Assembly (NCBI GenBank): GCA_913056185.1
Contig: CAJXLV010000008.1
Location: 38,691-102,690 of the forward strand
Direction: 5' to 3'
DNA from: an uncultured Bacteroidota bacterium
GTDB taxonomy: Bacteria > Bacteroidota > Rhodothermia > Rhodothermales > Salinibacteraceae
Length of the DNA stretch: 64,000 bases
The notes beneath the pieces were generated by a model, which was given only the letters and a program-made list of their open reading frames with translations, was not told where the DNA came from and ran no database searches. Of this stretch, positions 1 to 10,379 are shown piece by piece (the first letter of the stretch is position 1; each line of letters begins with the position of its first letter). The translations under genes and the position numbers were made by a program.

Positions 1-1961
<1,961 letters not shown>

Positions 1962-2569
1962 GATGAAGAGTCGTCAATCCGTAGGCAATGAGAAAAGCGC
2001 TGGGCCAGTCGTCCAAGAACGAAGCCCAGGGGCGTGATCCCGGCGACTGAACAACAAACTGGGGTTCGGTGCACGTAGGATAGCAGGAATGCAGGGGGCA
2101 TTCAATACGTTTCCGGGTGCGGGTCCGTGAACTTCCGATCCACCGTTCCGCCTTGTATCGTTCTCGGGCCGTTTGCGCGGCGGTTGGCCGTGTGAAGGTC
2201 CATGCCCGGAGCGCTGTCCCGAACGGACGGCAGACAAAAAGGTATGAGAAGTTGCAGGGAGACACAAGAGGGGCTCCACACGGCCCCGGCAACGCCTGCT
2301 CCCTGACGACGCCCGCGCCCGATCGGTTGTTTCTCCCACGAGGGCCTCCGGCACTCGTCCGGCGCATTGGTAATTGCGCCCGGTAGGCAATTGCGCCCGG
2401 TGGGCAATTGTGCATGGCAACTGCGCATTGTAACTACCGCCCCGCGCTGTTTTCTTGAACATCCATCGCTCCTCGTCCTGGCGACGACTCGTCGTCGGAA
2501 GCGCTCCCGCGCCCTGAGTTGACTCCTCGGTTCTCGTGTCGTTCCTCTTCTTTTGCCCCCCGCCTCCAC
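1962..2569. other. intergenic region between divergent genes, with repeat block
   Basis: About 600 bases between the TPR lipoprotein gene (leftward) and the gene at 2570 (rightward). It must contain both promoters, but I could not assign boxes with confidence. No credible ORF with the acidic composition of the neighbours was seen. The only structured part is the repeat block at 2369-2433. Confidence 0.5.
2369..2433. repeat. degenerate 16-17 bp tandem repeat
   Basis: Four successive units built on the word aattgcgcccggt: the first starts at 2369, a 17-base unit aggcaattgcgcccggt follows at 2385, then gggcaattgtgcatggc at 2402 and a decayed aactgcgcattgtaac at 2419. The block sits about 140 bases upstream of the gene at 2570. 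It could be a regulatory array or replication slippage; nothing in the sequence decides this. Confidence 0.6.
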
Positions 2570-3574
2570 ATGGAATCGACGTCCGCCTCCGACTCCCTCA
2601 TCACGCCCAGCTTGCGCACCCTCCTCGGCGACATCGTGGACTACGCCGGGCTGTTTCCGCCAGCCGACTTGTCGCTGCAGCGTGCCCTACAGAAGTACGC
2701 AGAATACCGTCACGAGGAGGAGGCGTGGATGCTCTCGCGCTTCGTGCTTCCGGTGCATCGCCTGCCCGACCTGTCCAACCACCGAGGCCTCCTCAAGCGC
2801 GGACGCCCGTACGCCCTTTCGGTCCTGGGGACGGGGGGCGCCACGGCGGCGTCGTTTGTGGACGCCTTTGAGCGCGACCTGGACGTAATCGAGACTTTCG
2901 ATGCGGGGCAGCAGGGCCAGGCGCAGGTGGAGGTGATGGAGGTGCCGCTTCCGCAGGCCCTCGTGGGGGCGGACCGGGCAGACTACGCGGAGTGGCTCCG
3001 GGCGATGGACCGACGGCTCGTGCGCACAGGCACCGCGAAGCTTGATGTGTTCCTGGAGGTGCCCACGACTCCCCAGGCGACGGCGGCCTTGCCGGCCCTC
3101 TGCGCCGCGCTTGCCACGCACAACAGCCGGCAGGCGCTCCCCGCCCGCACGATCGCCGGCCTGAAGGTGCGCTGCGGCGGGGGCACCCCCGGCGACGTGC
3201 CCGCTGCCGAAGACCTGGCCGCCTTCCTCGTTGCCTGCCGCGATGCCGGCGTGCCCTGCAAGGCCACTGCCGGCCTCCACCATCCTGTGCGTCACTACGA
3301 CGATGGGCTGGACACTGAAATGCATGGCTTCCTCAACCTCTTTGTCGCGGCGGTGCTGGCCGCGGAGTGCGACCTGGATCGCCCCGAGGTGGTTGCGATT
3401 CTGCGAGAGGACACGCCCGATAACTTCCGCTTCCTCAAGGAGTCGATCGCCTGGCGCGACCTCTCCGCCTCGCTTGAGGGGGTGCGCCACGTGCGCAACA
3501 CCCTGGCCCGCTCGTTTGGCAGCTGCAGCTTCGAGGAGCCCATCGATCACCTCCGCGACCACGAACTGCTGTAG
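2570..3574 (+). CDS. conserved-looking hypothetical protein next to fahA
   Basis: A 334-residue protein. The open frame extends 17 codons further upstream, but the ATG at 2570 (MESTSASDSL) is the better start because the upstream stretch has a non-halophilic, Ser/Arg-rich composition. I do not recognise the family. It is soluble, without signal peptide or membrane segment, and begins with a well-ordered block TLLGDIVDYAGLFPPADLSL. Further on it has LKVRCGG..P and a His-rich segment AGLHHPVRHYDDG. It ends 56 bases before fahA on the same strand, so the two are probably co-transcribed and the protein may act in aromatic amino-acid breakdown. That link rests on position only. Confidence 0.75.
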   Translation: MESTSASDSLITPSLRTLLGDIVDYAGLFPPADLSLQRALQKYAEYRHEEEAWMLSRFVLPVHRLPDLSNHRGLLKRGRPYALSVLGTGGATAASFVDAFERDLDVIETFDAGQQGQAQVEVMEVPLPQALVGADRADYAEWLRAMDRRLVRTGTAKLDVFLEVPTTPQATAALPALCAALATHNSRQALPARTIAGLKVRCGGGTPGDVPAAEDLAAFLVACRDAGVPCKATAGLHHPVRHYDDGLDTEMHGFLNLFVAAVLAAECDLDRPEVVAILREDTPDNFRFLKESIAWRDLSASLEGVRHVRNTLARSFGSCSFEEPIDHLRDHELL

Positions 3575-3630
3575 CCTTCTCGGCCCGTTGGCCGTGCTCA
3601 GACTCCCTTCTCACGATCCGATGCCCCAGC

Positions 3631-4929
3631 ATGTCACGCTCGACCACTGACCCCGCGCTCGCCTCGTTTTTGGACGTGGGGCCTGCGCACCCGTTTCCCA
3701 TCCAAAACCTCCCGTACGGCGTTTTTACGCCCCCGGACACCACTGTCCCGCGTGTAGGCGTTGCCATTGGCGACTGCGTGCTCGACCTCGCGCTGCTGAA
3801 CCAGGAAGGGCTCTTCGAGGCGCTGCCCCTGCGCAGCACGCGCCCCTTCGCCCAGTCCACGCTGAATGCGTTCCTGGGACTGGGGGCGGAGGCCTGGGCA
3901 GCAGTCCGCGAACGCGTCCAAGAGCTTCTGCGGGCAGACACGGAGGCGCTTCGCGACAATGCCTCGCTCCGCGAACGAGCCCTGCACGCCCGCAGCGACG
4001 TGACGCTGCATCTGCCCGTCGATGTGGGCGACTACACGGACTTCTATTCGTCGAAGCAGCACGCCATCAATGTGGGCACGATGTTTCGGGGGGCGGAGAA
4101 TGCACTGAAGGACAACTGGGTACACCTGCCGGTGGGCTACCACGGCCGGGCCAGTTCCATCCTCCCAAGCGGGCACGACGTGCGTCGGCCCTGCGGGCAA
4201 ACCCGTCCCCATGATGATGCGCCGCCGGTGTTTGGACCCACACAGCTCCTGGATTTTGAGCTGGAGACGGGGTTTTTGGTGGGGGATGGCAATGAACTGG
4301 GCACGCCCATCCCCATCGACGAGGCAGAGGAGCACATCTTTGGCATGGTGCTGGTCAACGACTGGAGCGCCCGCGACATCCAAGGGTGGGAGTACGATCC
4401 GCTCGGTCCCTTCCTGGGCAAGAGCTTCGCCACTACCCTCTCGCCGTGGGTGGTGCCCATGGCGGCCCTGGAGCCCTTCCGCACCGCGGGCCCCGCGCAG
4501 AAGCCCGAGCCGCTCGATTACCTGCAGGCCGAGGGCGACGCGGCGTACGACATTGCCCTGGAGGTGGACCTGCAGACCCCGGCGATGTCGGCTCCGCACA
4601 CGATCTGCCGCAGCAACACCCGGCACCTCTACTGGTCGATGCGGCAACAGCTCGCCCACCATACCATCAATGGCTGCAACGTGCGCCCCGGCGACCTGAT
4701 GGCCTCCGGCACCATCAGCGGCCCCACGGAGGACAGCTACGGCAGCATGCTGGAGCTCTCCTGGCGCGGCGAACGGCCCCTGTCTCTCCCCGGCGAGGAG
4801 ACGCGCTCGTTCCTGGAGGACGGCGACCGGGTCCTCCTGCGGGGCTATGCGCAAGGAGACGGGTACCGCGTGGGCTTTGGCACGGCCGCGGGAACGGTGC
4901 GCCCGGCGCGGTGCGGGGGGGCGGCGTAG
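3631..4929 (+). CDS. fahA: fumarylacetoacetase
   Basis: Hydrolyses fumarylacetoacetate to fumarate and acetoacetate, the last step of tyrosine/homogentisate catabolism, in the cytoplasm. The 432-residue length matches the family. Visible motifs in order: N-terminal SH3-like domain start (HPFPIQNLPYGVF), the catalytic block DFYSSKQHAINVGTMFRG with the active-site His, the metal-binding acidic pair in FELETGFLVG, VNDWSARDIQGWEYDPLG and FLGKSFATTLSPWVVP with the active-site Lys. Start ATG at 3631; an ATG ten bases upstream is out of frame. It follows the hypothetical gene at 2570. No other homogentisate-pathway gene is in the window. Confidence 0.97.
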   Translation: MSRSTTDPALASFLDVGPAHPFPIQNLPYGVFTPPDTTVPRVGVAIGDCVLDLALLNQEGLFEALPLRSTRPFAQSTLNAFLGLGAEAWAAVRERVQELLRADTEALRDNASLRERALHARSDVTLHLPVDVGDYTDFYSSKQHAINVGTMFRGAENALKDNWVHLPVGYHGRASSILPSGHDVRRPCGQTRPHDDAPPVFGPTQLLDFELETGFLVGDGNELGTPIPIDEAEEHIFGMVLVNDWSARDIQGWEYDPLGPFLGKSFATTLSPWVVPMAALEPFRTAGPAQKPEPLDYLQAEGDAAYDIALEVDLQTPAMSAPHTICRSNTRHLYWSMRQQLAHHTINGCNVRPGDLMASGTISGPTEDSYGSMLELSWRGERPLSLPGEETRSFLEDGDRVLLRGYAQGDGYRVGFGTAAGTVRPARCGGAA

Positions 4930-4977
4930 GGGCTGGGTCCGGACGGACTGGCAGGCGGCTGTGAAATCGGCACGGCC

Positions 4978-5042
4978 CCCTGACAGTGTGCGCGCGGGCC
5001 CTGTTGTCACATGTGCACAGCTGTGACGGACGGCTGTCAGGG
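4978..5042. promoter_or_regulatory. nested inverted repeat between fahA and hsp20
   Basis: Outer arms ccctgacag (4978-4986) and ctgtcaggg (5034-5042) are perfect complements. Inside lies a second pair, gtcaca (5006-5011) and tgtgac (5022-5027), around the palindromic word gtgcac. No T-run follows, so it is not a typical terminator. It lies 170-230 bases upstream of the hsp20 start and could be a protein-binding site or structured leader. Function is inferred from position only. Confidence 0.45.
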
Positions 5043-5211
5043 CGGCGCCCCTCCGCGCCGAACTGGCAGCCACCGCGGCGGGGCGACGCGGCTGGTATGG
5101 GAGTTGTTCATTGTGCTTGGTGAGTGAACACTCGTCGGCGTGTCCATCGGATGCGACCGACCTTTTCTCCCTCCCCTTCGCACACCCTCGCACACAACGC
5201 CTCCAATCGTC

Positions 5212-5652
5212 ATGACTCGCCTCACCCGCACTCGCAACCTCAGTAGCCTCCAAAACGAGATCGATCGTGTCTTCGATCGGTTTTTCCCCTCCGCAGAGGA
5301 CGCGCAGGAGGGCACTTCGCGGCAGCCCGTGTGGCGCCCGCGCATGGATCTCCTTGAATCGGACGAGACGTACCGCCTGCACCTCGATATGCCGGGCATG
5401 CGCCAGGAGGACCTTACGATTCGATACCAGAACGACGAACTCGTGATCAGCGGTGAGCGCGAACGCCCGCACACCGACAAGGACGAAGAGTTTGTCCGAG
5501 CGGAGCGCTCCGTCGGCCAGTTCCGACGCGCCTTCACGCTTCCGCGCACCATCGATGCTGAAGGCATCCGCGCCACGTACGAGAGCGGCGTTCTCACTGT
5601 CACTGTGCCGAAGGCAGAGGCCGTCCAGCCGCGCCGGATCGAGATTCAGTAA
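5212..5652 (+). CDS. Hsp20/alpha-crystallin small heat-shock protein
   Basis: An ATP-independent holdase that binds unfolding proteins; 146 residues, normal for bacterial Hsp20. The N-terminal arm (MTRLTRTRNLSSLQNEIDRV) is followed by the alpha-crystallin domain from about residue 40: WRPRMDLLESDETYRLHLDM, PGMRQEDLTIRYQNDELVIS, then the strand ending ...ESGVLTVTVPKAE that carries the family A-x-x-x-G-V-L motif (here YESGVLTV). The frame is open upstream to 5140 but the ATG at 5212 gives the family N-terminus. Upstream are the nested inverted repeat at 4978-5042 and a small inverted repeat (gagtg-aa-cactc, 5122-5133); neither matches the CIRCE consensus. A hairpin terminator follows. Confidence 0.95.
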   Translation: MTRLTRTRNLSSLQNEIDRVFDRFFPSAEDAQEGTSRQPVWRPRMDLLESDETYRLHLDMPGMRQEDLTIRYQNDELVISGERERPHTDKDEEFVRAERSVGQFRRAFTLPRTIDAEGIRATYESGVLTVTVPKAEAVQPRRIEIQ

Positions 5653-5657
5653 GCAGA

Positions 5658-5696
5658 TGCCGCATCCCGGTGCCGCATCCCGGTGCCGCATCCCGG
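5658..5696. repeat. 13 bp tandem repeat, three copies
   Basis: Three perfect copies of tgccgcatcccgg start five bases after the hsp20 stop codon and are followed by a partial fourth (tgccgg). They lie between the gene and its terminator. Confidence 0.85.
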
Positions 5697-5750
5697 TGCC
5701 GGTCCCGCTCGTCTTTCCGGCTCTTCCTGGTCGAGTGAAGACGGCGGCCC

Positions 5751-5783
5751 GCCCCTGGCCGAATGTCGGTCAGGGGCATTTTT
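5751..5783 (+). terminator. rho-independent terminator after hsp20
   Basis: Stem arms gcccctggccg (5751-5761) and cggtcaggggc (5767-5777) pair over 11 positions with one G-U, closing a five-base loop aatgt, and are followed by atttttg. This is a textbook hairpin plus T-run on the plus strand. Confidence 0.8.
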
Positions 5784-5918
5784 GATGGGGCGCATCCTGC
5801 GGAGAGTCCATCTCGACGGCTCGTTGCATGTTGTCGGCGGCTGAGGAGAAACCTCCCGGGATTCACATCGCTTCCATGGGTGTTCAGCGTTCCCCTCAGA
5901 TCCTCCCCCCGCACCACA

Positions 5919-6368
5919 ATGCGACGGACCACCCTGATCGACGAACATGGGCACATGGTGACGGTGCGTGCGCCGACGGACCAGCCGGCCAACGACCCGA
6001 AGGAAGATGCGCACCACGACTTCCTGACGGACCACTGGATGGACGTGGCGGCGGCGTCATTTCTCGGCTTCAAGCGCCACGGCATCGGCGCCGTGGTGGT
6101 GACGCAGCGCGACCCGGCGGCCAGCCCGATTCACGAGAGCATCGGCACCCACAAGCTGCTGTACAGCCCCGACACCGGCGGGTGGCTCACGTACCGGGCC
6201 GAGCGCCTGCCCACCGACTGGCTCGACACTCGCTTCCAGTCCTACAATCCCAACGAGTCGGCCGTCATTGTGATGGCGGACGACGATGGCTCGTTTCGAG
6301 TCTACGCCGTGGACGGCACGCCCGCCCCGCCGCGGAGCTACGAGCTGGTGCAGGCGCGTCAAAATTAG
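5919..6368 (+). CDS. hypothetical protein, 149 residues
   Basis: Start ATG at 5919 (MRRTTLIDEHGHMVTV); the frame is open for 52 more codons upstream, but that part has an Arg/Pro-rich composition and overlaps the terminator, so it is unlikely to be translated. The protein is soluble, acidic and without recognisable motifs. It is a single-domain protein with alternating hydrophobic strands (GIGAVVVTQRD, ESAVIVMADDDGSFRVYAVD) that suggest a small alpha/beta or beta-rich fold. It stands alone between the hsp20 terminator and a convergent gene. I do not recognise it. Confidence 0.65.
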   Translation: MRRTTLIDEHGHMVTVRAPTDQPANDPKEDAHHDFLTDHWMDVAAASFLGFKRHGIGAVVVTQRDPAASPIHESIGTHKLLYSPDTGGWLTYRAERLPTDWLDTRFQSYNPNESAVIVMADDDGSFRVYAVDGTPAPPRSYELVQARQN

Positions 6369-6479
6369 CCCTCTGTCGCTCTGCCGCGCCGGAGTGAGGG
6401 GCGTTTGGTTCGGGCATTGTGTTGCGCGATGTGCACCGTGGAAGGGTCTCCCTTTGGAGACTCAGGCCCTCTTCCCGCC

Positions 6480-7703
6480 TCACGTCTCCCGCATCAGACC
6501 GTCTCGTTCCCCCCTGACTGCCCGCCCGCCGGCCCGAACCGCCACCGCCAGCACCACCGGAAAGACCGCCGCGTGCAGGTCTTGCGGCCACGCCGTCCAC
6601 CCTGCTGCGACCACCAAAGCGCCCACCGCGGTGGCGGCGAAGTACGTGCGGAGCCCCGTCGCCGATGGCCGCCACAGCAGCACCGCCGCCGCCCCCAGGT
6701 GCGTGGGCCACGCCCAGAGCAGGTTCCAGTTAAAATTGGTCACGTTGTACGAGGCCACGAACCATAGAAAGCACATAAGCACGCCCGTGCCCCCCACGCC
6801 GGCCAGCAGTAGTGCGTCGCCACGGGCGCCAGGGCGGCGCCCCGTTGAGGCCTGCCAGCCGGTCCAGCCCAGCACGAGCACGAGAAACGCCCACCCGGCC
6901 GCCCCCGGCCAGGGAAAGGCCGAGGGGGTGGCCTCGTAGCCCTCGATCCAGCGCACCGTGTCGGTCTCCGCCACGAGGGCACGGGTCGTGTCGGGCGTCT
7001 GCAGGGTGGCATTCTCAAAGGCCCGAAACAGATAGTCCGGCAGAAAATGCGCCTCGCGCGGTGTGGGGCGGCGGTCGGACGGCGTGCCCAGCGCCAGGTC
7101 GAAGCTCAGGTCCACGAGCGGCAGATTGGCCGCGTAGGGATCCAGCAGGTGCCGAAACGTGTCCTGCGGGTGCGGGCGGGGGGCAAACTGCACCGCCGGG
7201 CCCAGCGTACGCTCCAGCACGTCTCGCACGCGGGTGGAGCAGTTGTCGAAGAAAAAAACGTACTGGTAATAACGATTCTCGGGCCGGGCGTTGCGTTCGA
7301 GGGCCCGAAACAGCTGCGTCCGCTGGGCGCGGGTGAGGGCGAGCGTCTGCTCCAGAACGGGCCGTCGTTGTCGCTGGTAGGCCCGCAGCGCCGCGTCGTA
7401 GGGCACCACGCTCAGAAAGTACCGCAGGTGGCCGTACGCAAACTTGGGGATGAAGAGCGGATCGCTAAAATCGAAGGTGCCGTAGTTGTAGAGGCGATTG
7501 ACGCCGAGGACCGGGTCGTGCACCCGCAGGGCGCTGTGGCCGAACATCGAGTACACCGGCTCGCCGGGCAGGATGGTGACCATCGACACCTCCGACTCCG
7601 CCGACAACTGCGAGGGCTGGGCCGGGCTCGGCGCTGCGCCGCCTCCCAGGACCAGTGCGAGAAGAAGGGCAAAGAGGGGACGAGAGGGGACAGCGGAGAT
7701 CAT
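6480..7703 (-). CDS. DUF4105 / Lnb-type periplasmic-domain membrane protein
   Basis: A 407-residue exported protein. The chosen start (ATG at 7703, MISAVPSRPLFALLLALVLG) begins directly with a signal peptide ending near APSPAQ; nine more in-frame codons lie upstream. The periplasmic domain (about residues 35-260) contains the family signatures SMFGHSALRVHDP, LYNYGTFDF and FFFDNCSTRVRDVLERTLG, giving a conserved His and Cys. The C-terminal part holds four or five membrane helices (GWAFLVLVLGWTGWQ; GVLMCFLWFVASYN and following). Family knowledge: the related Lnb protein of Firmicutes transfers an acyl chain to the N-terminus of lipoproteins through His and Cys. A role in lipoprotein maturation here is an inference from that similarity. 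Confidence 0.85.
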   Translation of the reverse strand: MISAVPSRPLFALLLALVLGGGAAPSPAQPSQLSAESEVSMVTILPGEPVYSMFGHSALRVHDPVLGVNRLYNYGTFDFSDPLFIPKFAYGHLRYFLSVVPYDAALRAYQRQRRPVLEQTLALTRAQRTQLFRALERNARPENRYYQYVFFFDNCSTRVRDVLERTLGPAVQFAPRPHPQDTFRHLLDPYAANLPLVDLSFDLALGTPSDRRPTPREAHFLPDYLFRAFENATLQTPDTTRALVAETDTVRWIEGYEATPSAFPWPGAAGWAFLVLVLGWTGWQASTGRRPGARGDALLLAGVGGTGVLMCFLWFVASYNVTNFNWNLLWAWPTHLGAAAVLLWRPSATGLRTYFAATAVGALVVAAGWTAWPQDLHAAVFPVVLAVAVRAGGRAVRGERDGLMRET

Positions 7704-7810
7704 TCGGGGCCGGCGTGAAGCATAGAGCAAATCACACTCGCCTCGAACGTTCGCCCCCCGGGCGGGTTCAACGCACGGTCATTTTTCCGTGAACCAATTC
7801 TGCCGCCGCC

Positions 7811-8659
7811 GTGGGCCGAGCCGACCGTTCTGCGTTTGTCCTCGAACAGCTTCGGGAGCGCATCGACCGCCCGACGACCGAACTCGAATACGAGACGCCG
7901 TACCAGCTCCTCGTCGCCGTCATCCTGTCGGCCCAGTGCACCGACGCGCGCGTCAACACCGCGACGCCCGATCTCTTCGCGGCGTACCCCACGGTGCAGG
8001 ACCTGGCCCAGGCCTCTCCCGACGACATCTATCCGTACATCCAGTCCATCACCTTCCCCAACAACAAGGCCGGCTACCTCGCCAAGATGGCGCGGCAGGT
8101 GGTGGACACGTTCGGCGGCCGCATTCCCGACACCATCGAGGATTTAGAGACGCTGACGGGGGTGGGGCGCAAGACGGCCCGCGTGGTGGCCCAGGTGGCG
8201 CACGACGCCGATGCGCTTCCGGTCGACACCCACGTCTTCCGCGTGTCCAACCGCATTGGGCTCGTCAAGGAAACCGCGACGACCCCCAAGAAGGTGGAGC
8301 GGCAGCTCACGCGCGTCATCCCGAAAGAAGACTGGGGCGAGGCCCACCACCTCCTCATCCTGCACGGGCGCTACACGTGCACGGCTCGCTCCCCGGACTG
8401 CCACGACTGCCCCTTGACCGAGGCCTGCAAGCACTACGATCGCCTCCAGACGCGCCCCGACCCAGTCGATGGCCTCGACGCCACGGCGGGCAGGTTCTAC
8501 TGCAGCACCAGCGATCACTATTTCGACGAGCCTGATACCCACGTCGACCGCCACGATCTCGAACAAACCGCCTGTCCCCATTGTGGCTCCATGCAGGTCC
8601 TGCGCACCACCACCGGCGAGCCGACCAAGCAGGTCAAAGACTACCGGGTGAACGGGTAG
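7811..8659 (+). CDS. nth: endonuclease III (DNA glycosylase/AP lyase) with extra C-terminal domain
   Basis: Removes oxidised pyrimidines from DNA and nicks the abasic site. Start is GTG at 7811. The core (about residues 1-205) shows SAQCTDARVN, the helix-hairpin-helix LTGVGRKTARVV with the catalytic Lys, VDTHVFRVSNRIGLV with the catalytic Asp, and an iron-sulfur ligand set C-x6-C-x2-C-x5-C (CTARSPDCHDCPLTEAC). The family normally ends there at about 210-220 residues. This protein continues for some 70 residues with FYCSTSDHYF and a CPHC pair that look like a small metal-binding or zinc-ribbon-like tail. No operon partner; gpmI follows after 120 bases. Confidence 0.95.
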   Translation: MGRADRSAFVLEQLRERIDRPTTELEYETPYQLLVAVILSAQCTDARVNTATPDLFAAYPTVQDLAQASPDDIYPYIQSITFPNNKAGYLAKMARQVVDTFGGRIPDTIEDLETLTGVGRKTARVVAQVAHDADALPVDTHVFRVSNRIGLVKETATTPKKVERQLTRVIPKEDWGEAHHLLILHGRYTCTARSPDCHDCPLTEACKHYDRLQTRPDPVDGLDATAGRFYCSTSDHYFDEPDTHVDRHDLEQTACPHCGSMQVLRTTTGEPTKQVKDYRVNG

Positions 8660-8779
8660 TTGCGATTGGGCGTGTGAGCGTGTGGAGGACCGGAAGATTT
8701 TTAGAAAGTCGTCTCGGCAGGGCGGCTCCACAACACTGCCACATCCCTGTATTTCTCCACAAGTGTTCCCCTTCCGACA

Positions 8780-10351
8780 ATGGACGCCTCCAACCGCCAT
8801 CTCCTCCTTATTCTTGACGGCTGGGGCCTGGCCGAAGACCCCTCCGTCAGTGCCATCGACGCGGCCGACACGCCGTTTGTGGATCGCCTCTACGACGAGC
8901 ATCCGCACGCCACCCTCAAAGCGTCGGGGTTGGAGGTGGGCCTGCCGGAGGGGCAAATGGGCAACTCGGAGGTCGGGCACATGAACCTGGGGGCGGGGCG
9001 CATCGTGCATCAAGAAATCCTCCGCATCTCGAATGCGATTGAGGACGGCTCCTTCTTCGACAACGACGCGCTGGTTGGCGCCGCCCGGCACGCGAAGGCG
9101 AACGGCCAGAAGCTGCACCTGATGGGCTGCTTCTCCGACGGCGGCGTGCACAGCCACCTGGAGCACCTTTACGGCCTCCTGGAGCTGGCGCGGCGCGAGG
9201 GCCTCGAGCCCGCCCAAGTAAACGTGCACGCCTTTACCGACGGGCGCGACACCGATCCGCACGGCGGCGTGGACTACATGCGGCAGTTTCAGGAGCGGGC
9301 CGACGAGATTGGCGTGGGGCGGCTCGTGTCCATTGTGGGACGCTACTACGCCATGGACCGCGACGAACGCTGGACCCGCACCGAGCGTGCCTACCGGCTG
9401 CTGACGGAGGGCGAGGGGGCGGTGTTTGACGCCCCGGTCGCGGCCCTGGAGGCCAGTTACCAGGACGAGGTGACCGACGAATTCGTGGAGCCGTGCCGGA
9501 TTCGAGTCGACGACGAGAACGCGTTTGGCAACCACGGCACCCGCGTCGAGGACGGCGACGCGGTGATTTACTACAACTTCCGCTCCGACCGGGCGCGACA
9601 GCTGACGCGCGCCTTCACGGTGGACGGCTTCGAGGGCTTCGAGCGGGACCGCCTCACCGACCTCGAGTTCGTAACGATGTCGCCCTACGACGATGCGTTC
9701 GACGTGCCGATTGCGTTCGACAAGCTGAACCTGGAAGGGACGCTCGGGGAGGTCATCAGCGAGCGGGGCGGGCGGCAACTGCGGGCCGCCGAGACGGAGA
9801 AATACGCCCACGTGACCTACTTCTTCAGCGGCGGACGGGAAGAGCCGTTCGAGCACGAAGATCGCATCCTGGTGTCTTCCCCCGAGGTGGCCACCTACGA
9901 TCTCCAGCCCGAAATGAGCGCCCCGGAGCTCGCCGACCGGGTCAGCGAGGCGCTGCGCGCCCACGACTACGCCCTCGCCGTCCTCAACTTCGCGAACCCC
10001 GACATGGTGGGCCACACCGGCGACTTTGAGGCGGCGGTGGCTGCCTGCCAGACCGTCGACCGGTGCGCGCAGCAGGTCGTAGAAACCGCTCGTGAACGCG
10101 GCTACTCCGTCAGCATCATCGCCGACCACGGCAACGCCGACAAGATGAAGACCCCGGACGGGGCCCCCCACACCGCTCATACCACCGCCCTCGTCCCGCA
10201 CATCATCCTAAAGGACGACTTCGACGGACCGGTGCAGGACGGCAAGCTGGGCGACGTGGCCCCTACCATCCTTGCCCTCCTCAACGAAGAGATTCCCGAC
10301 TCGATGGACGGCACCGTCCTTGTCCCCCCCGAACAGGGTGCGGCTTCGTAG
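8780..10351 (+). CDS. gpmI: 2,3-bisphosphoglycerate-independent phosphoglycerate mutase
   Basis: Interconverts 3- and 2-phosphoglycerate in glycolysis/gluconeogenesis in the cytoplasm. At 523 residues it is slightly longer than the usual 510-515. Alkaline-phosphatase-superfamily signatures are clear: LLLILDGWGLAEDP at the N-terminus, the catalytic Ser in GNSEVGHMNLGAGRIVHQE, FTDGRDTDPHGG, YYNFRSDRARQLTRAF, and the metal-binding NFANPDMVGHTGDFEAAV and IADHGNADKM near the C-terminus. It ends 28 bases before the convergent sppA gene, a gap too short for separate terminators. Confidence 0.97.
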   Translation: MDASNRHLLLILDGWGLAEDPSVSAIDAADTPFVDRLYDEHPHATLKASGLEVGLPEGQMGNSEVGHMNLGAGRIVHQEILRISNAIEDGSFFDNDALVGAARHAKANGQKLHLMGCFSDGGVHSHLEHLYGLLELARREGLEPAQVNVHAFTDGRDTDPHGGVDYMRQFQERADEIGVGRLVSIVGRYYAMDRDERWTRTERAYRLLTEGEGAVFDAPVAALEASYQDEVTDEFVEPCRIRVDDENAFGNHGTRVEDGDAVIYYNFRSDRARQLTRAFTVDGFEGFERDRLTDLEFVTMSPYDDAFDVPIAFDKLNLEGTLGEVISERGGRQLRAAETEKYAHVTYFFSGGREEPFEHEDRILVSSPEVATYDLQPEMSAPELADRVSEALRAHDYALAVLNFANPDMVGHTGDFEAAVAACQTVDRCAQQVVETARERGYSVSIIADHGNADKMKTPDGAPHTAHTTALVPHIILKDDFDGPVQDGKLGDVAPTILALLNEEIPDSMDGTVLVPPEQGAAS

Positions 10352-10379
10352 CCCCCGCGGCATCGAAAACAATTCCCGT

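Noticed and set aside
3634..5691. 685-residue minus-strand open frame opposite fahA and hsp20
   Set aside because: It is antisense to two well-recognised genes and has His/Arg/Val-rich shadow composition with no family motif.
6441..6474. Hairpin gtctcc/ggagac as a terminator of the DUF4105 gene
   Set aside because: The stem is short and no T-run follows on either strand.
8144..10201. 685-residue minus-strand open frame opposite nth and gpmI
   Set aside because: Antisense to conserved genes; composition typical of a GC-rich shadow frame.
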